Source: Mesaphorura yosii
Lineage: Eukaryota > Arthropoda > Collembola > Poduromorpha > Tullbergiidae
Direction of reading: 5' to 3'
NCBI GenBank assembly: GCA_009869945.1
Contig: WIXG01000212.1
Coordinates: forward strand, 1-64,000
Length of the DNA stretch: 64,000 nucleotides
Below, piece after piece: positions 61,759 through 64,000 of the stretch. The notes below the pieces were generated by a model. That model saw only the letters and a program-made list of their open reading frames with translations. It was not told the DNA's origin and made no database searches. The number at the start of each line of letters is the position of its first letter. Position 1 is the first letter of the stretch. Both the position numbers and the translations under genes were made by a program.

Positions 61759-63920
61759 ATGTTCATCTTTCGATCCAATCGAGTCGGTGTCGGCGTGTCA
61801 TCATCGCCATCACCTTCACCACTCGCAGGCGCAGCTGTCGCTGGTGTGGCTGCAGGCCACGGCCACGATAAGGCAAGAGGAGAACTGCAAGTAAACGTAG
61901 AGAACGCTAACGCCGAAGCAGCAGCAGCAATCGTCGATGTTGACGATGCCGATACAAGGAAGGTCCCCACTGTTGAACACGGGCTTTGGACTCCCTCAAG
62001 GTTCGGAACTCTCATCAGATGCAGGCAATGGCGTGTGTTGGGCAGTGGTTTCCGGTTCATACTCGATGGGAGGCTGATGCTTGGCTCGAGCACGTCCTTC
62101 TTCTGGATAAGTTTGGCGATTTACCTGATTTCGATCGTGGTCGTATTCATCTACTTCGAGTAAGCACTTGATTGTGATTGGCAGCGTTTTTCATTGGATA
62201 CTGATAACAAGCCAGAGCTTGTAGCAAGTTCGTATTTCATGTTGCAGGACGACGGCTTTCGATGACTGGGCGAGTGTTCTTGTGGCGCTGATAGGCATCC
62301 TGACGATTTACAACCTGGCGGCAGTGCCTTGCATGGATCCCGGCTGTATTCCGAAGGCTTCCGAAGAGGAGCGTCTTAATAATCTGATTCGATGTATGAA
62401 TCCTACTTATATTCATGCTCCACTTGCCACCTGCAGGGCTTACTGTTCTCATAGATCAACTAGAAAAGGAGCCAGGCGCTGACAACGTCGAGAAGCTGAT
62501 GACCATACACGGCAAAGAGGAGCTCTGTGATTTCTGCACCGCCTGCTGTCACTTCAAACCCAAACGAACAATTCACTGCGAAATGTGTGGATTCTGTATC
62601 GGTACGACGCGTAGGCCGTATGTAGATTCTGTAGAGTGCTTAATTGCAATTTTTACTTGCTTAATAACTCCAGATCGGCTGAGTTGCCACTGCTTCCTCT
62701 TCGGCACATGCATCGGGCGAAGGAATTACGGGCACTGTGTCAAGTTCCTCTTCTTCGTCAACATTCTGGTCATGACGATGTTCACCGTCTCCATTTACAA
62801 TCTTGTGACACGTAAGGCGAAGGCGTGGGCTTAAACAAAGCAAAGGCTTAAACGAGCACAAATTAGTCACAAATTCGCCACGCCAGAAGCCAATTTATAA
62901 TTTGCCATTTGCAGTGTCAAATCAGTTCGGATTCGCGTATGCCGCCACCGCATCACCGACGACCTTCGTCCTGCTGACCGGATTGCTGTTTCCGGTACCC
63001 TTCGGACTTTGTCTGATGCCATTTGAATTGGTCCAGCATTTCGTATTTTCGTTGCTGGATTTGTCGTACATCGAATCCGTAAGTATAGAATGAGAAAATT
63101 CAGTTGAAACCAAATGACGTCTCTCAAGGTTCAATAATGCGTAAAATCTATTTAAGGTTCATTTGAAAACTGGCTACTTCTGCTGTCTCAAGGGAAAAAC
63201 GTTCGGTGACGGAATTCGTTTCGTAGCTGCCAATTTCTATCACTGGGTGATAGCCAAACCTCCAGAAAGCCTTCTCGGTAAGTCGGCGACAAAGAAATAA
63301 CTTACACCTGGATTATGGTGTTAACATCTTTTTCAAAATGAGTATATAAAATGCAATTTTTTTTTTTATTTTTACATTCAGCGCCGCGAAGCTACGTTAC
63401 AGTTCATGCAATTCCACGCCAAGAAAGCAAGAAATTCGCTGGACCCACGCCCAAAACGCCCATGCGCCTACCCGCCAGCAGTAGGCTTTGGATTTGCCGA
63501 CGAGGATTCGACGTGGGCGTCGGCGTCAAAAGCAACGCCTTAGCAGTAGACTCCAATCGCAGCCGCAGCACCCATGCAGTGACAATGACAGCCGCAGCAG
63601 CAGGCAAGTCCAACGCTAAAGCTGCCTCCAGTGTCAGCGCGAATCTGAACCCGAATTCATTTGTCGACGAACGCGCTCCGAAGACGCGCGGCGTGTACAC
63701 ACTTCCAAGTCATCGCCGATCGAAGTCCATGCGCACCAGCGCTCAGAGTCTGAAAAAGAAATTCACGTTCGAGTTCGTTCGGAAATCCTTTTCAAACATC
63801 AGCAGCCGAGTTCCAGCCCTCCGGACAGAGGCAGCGGAGCCCGCACCGACACCAGCGCAAATTAGGCAGCAACAGCATGAGTTGGCAGCGGCAGCGGGCC
63901 AGAATCTTCGTAACATTTAG
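61759..63920 (+). CDS. DHHC-family (ZDHHC9/14/18-type) protein with degenerate SCHC signature
   Basis: Seven exons close in phase to 557 residues: 61759-62159, 62248-62393, 62437-62601, 62674-62811, 62915-63078, 63157-63277, 63382-63920. The layout is that of S-palmitoyltransferases. The pre-TM1 segment with ILDGRLMLG and the later DPGCIPK resemble ZDHHC9/14/18 and fly approximated. TM1 is about 112-133 and TM2 about 142-160; the zinc-finger domain is about 213-260, TM3 about 262-283, and TM4 lies in exon 5. Zinc ligands are kept: Cys216, Cys219, His229, Cys230, Cys233, Cys236, His243, Cys250. The acceptor Cys244 and the CIGRRNY string remain, but DHHC reads Ser241-Cys242-His243-Cys244 and the following PW is FL. 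The TTxE motif after TM4 is also not clear. The tail is Ala/Ser-rich and basic. It probably sits in Golgi, endosomal or plasma membrane; enzymatic activity is doubtful. Confidence 0.88.
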
Positions 63921-64000
63921 CGTACTAGCCTATTTCGAGTATTTTAGTCGAATACGACAGTGCAAGTGGGGCGAAATGTGAACTAAAATGCAGTGTGCAG

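Noticed and set aside
1-64000. CRISPR arrays, bacterial operons, insertion sequences, rRNA genes
   Set aside because: None seen. Repeats are short microsatellite-like patches, and all protein genes have eukaryotic introns.

Overview
This is nuclear DNA from an animal, most likely an arthropod (an ecdysozoan at least). The genes are intron-rich with short GT-AG introns of about 57-150 bases, and there are no operons. I rebuilt exons from splice sites plus reading phase; for six multi-exon genes the phases close exactly, giving proteins of 1213, 472, 469, 613, 666, 1705 and 557 residues (the two intact proteases share one architecture). I cannot name the species.

Left part (1-20 kb), compact. 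The 3' end of an unidentified PPxY-rich gene (+) converges on an ERCC6/CSB-type DNA-repair ATPase (-). Next comes a tandem cluster of secreted subtilisin-like (S8) proteases (-): two intact copies flanking a wreck in which the start of the gene is fused to its end. A novel-looking single-pass membrane protein with a GPS-like cysteine/tryptophan motif follows (+). It converges on a short gene (-) whose C-terminus resembles the centrosomal SPD-2/CEP192 family. That gene is divergent from Dip2.

Middle and right (20-60.5 kb) is one gene, Dip2 (disco-interacting protein 2), in 27 exons encoding 1705 residues. It begins with a 23.9-kb first intron that holds two large same-strand open reading frames of low-complexity, basic protein. 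One of them ends in a strong splice donor in the same phase as Dip2 exon 1. A tRNA-like element sits in Dip2 intron 23.

Right end (61.7-63.9 kb). A complete 7-exon DHHC-family gene of the ZDHHC9/14/18 (approximated) type keeps all expected zinc ligands and the acceptor cysteine, but its DHHC signature reads SCHC.

The genes do not form a visible pathway; the only functional cluster is the protease tandem array. The most unusual items are the SCHC palmitoyltransferase-like gene, the GPS-like single-pass receptor, the fused protease remnant and the large ORFs inside Dip2 intron 1.
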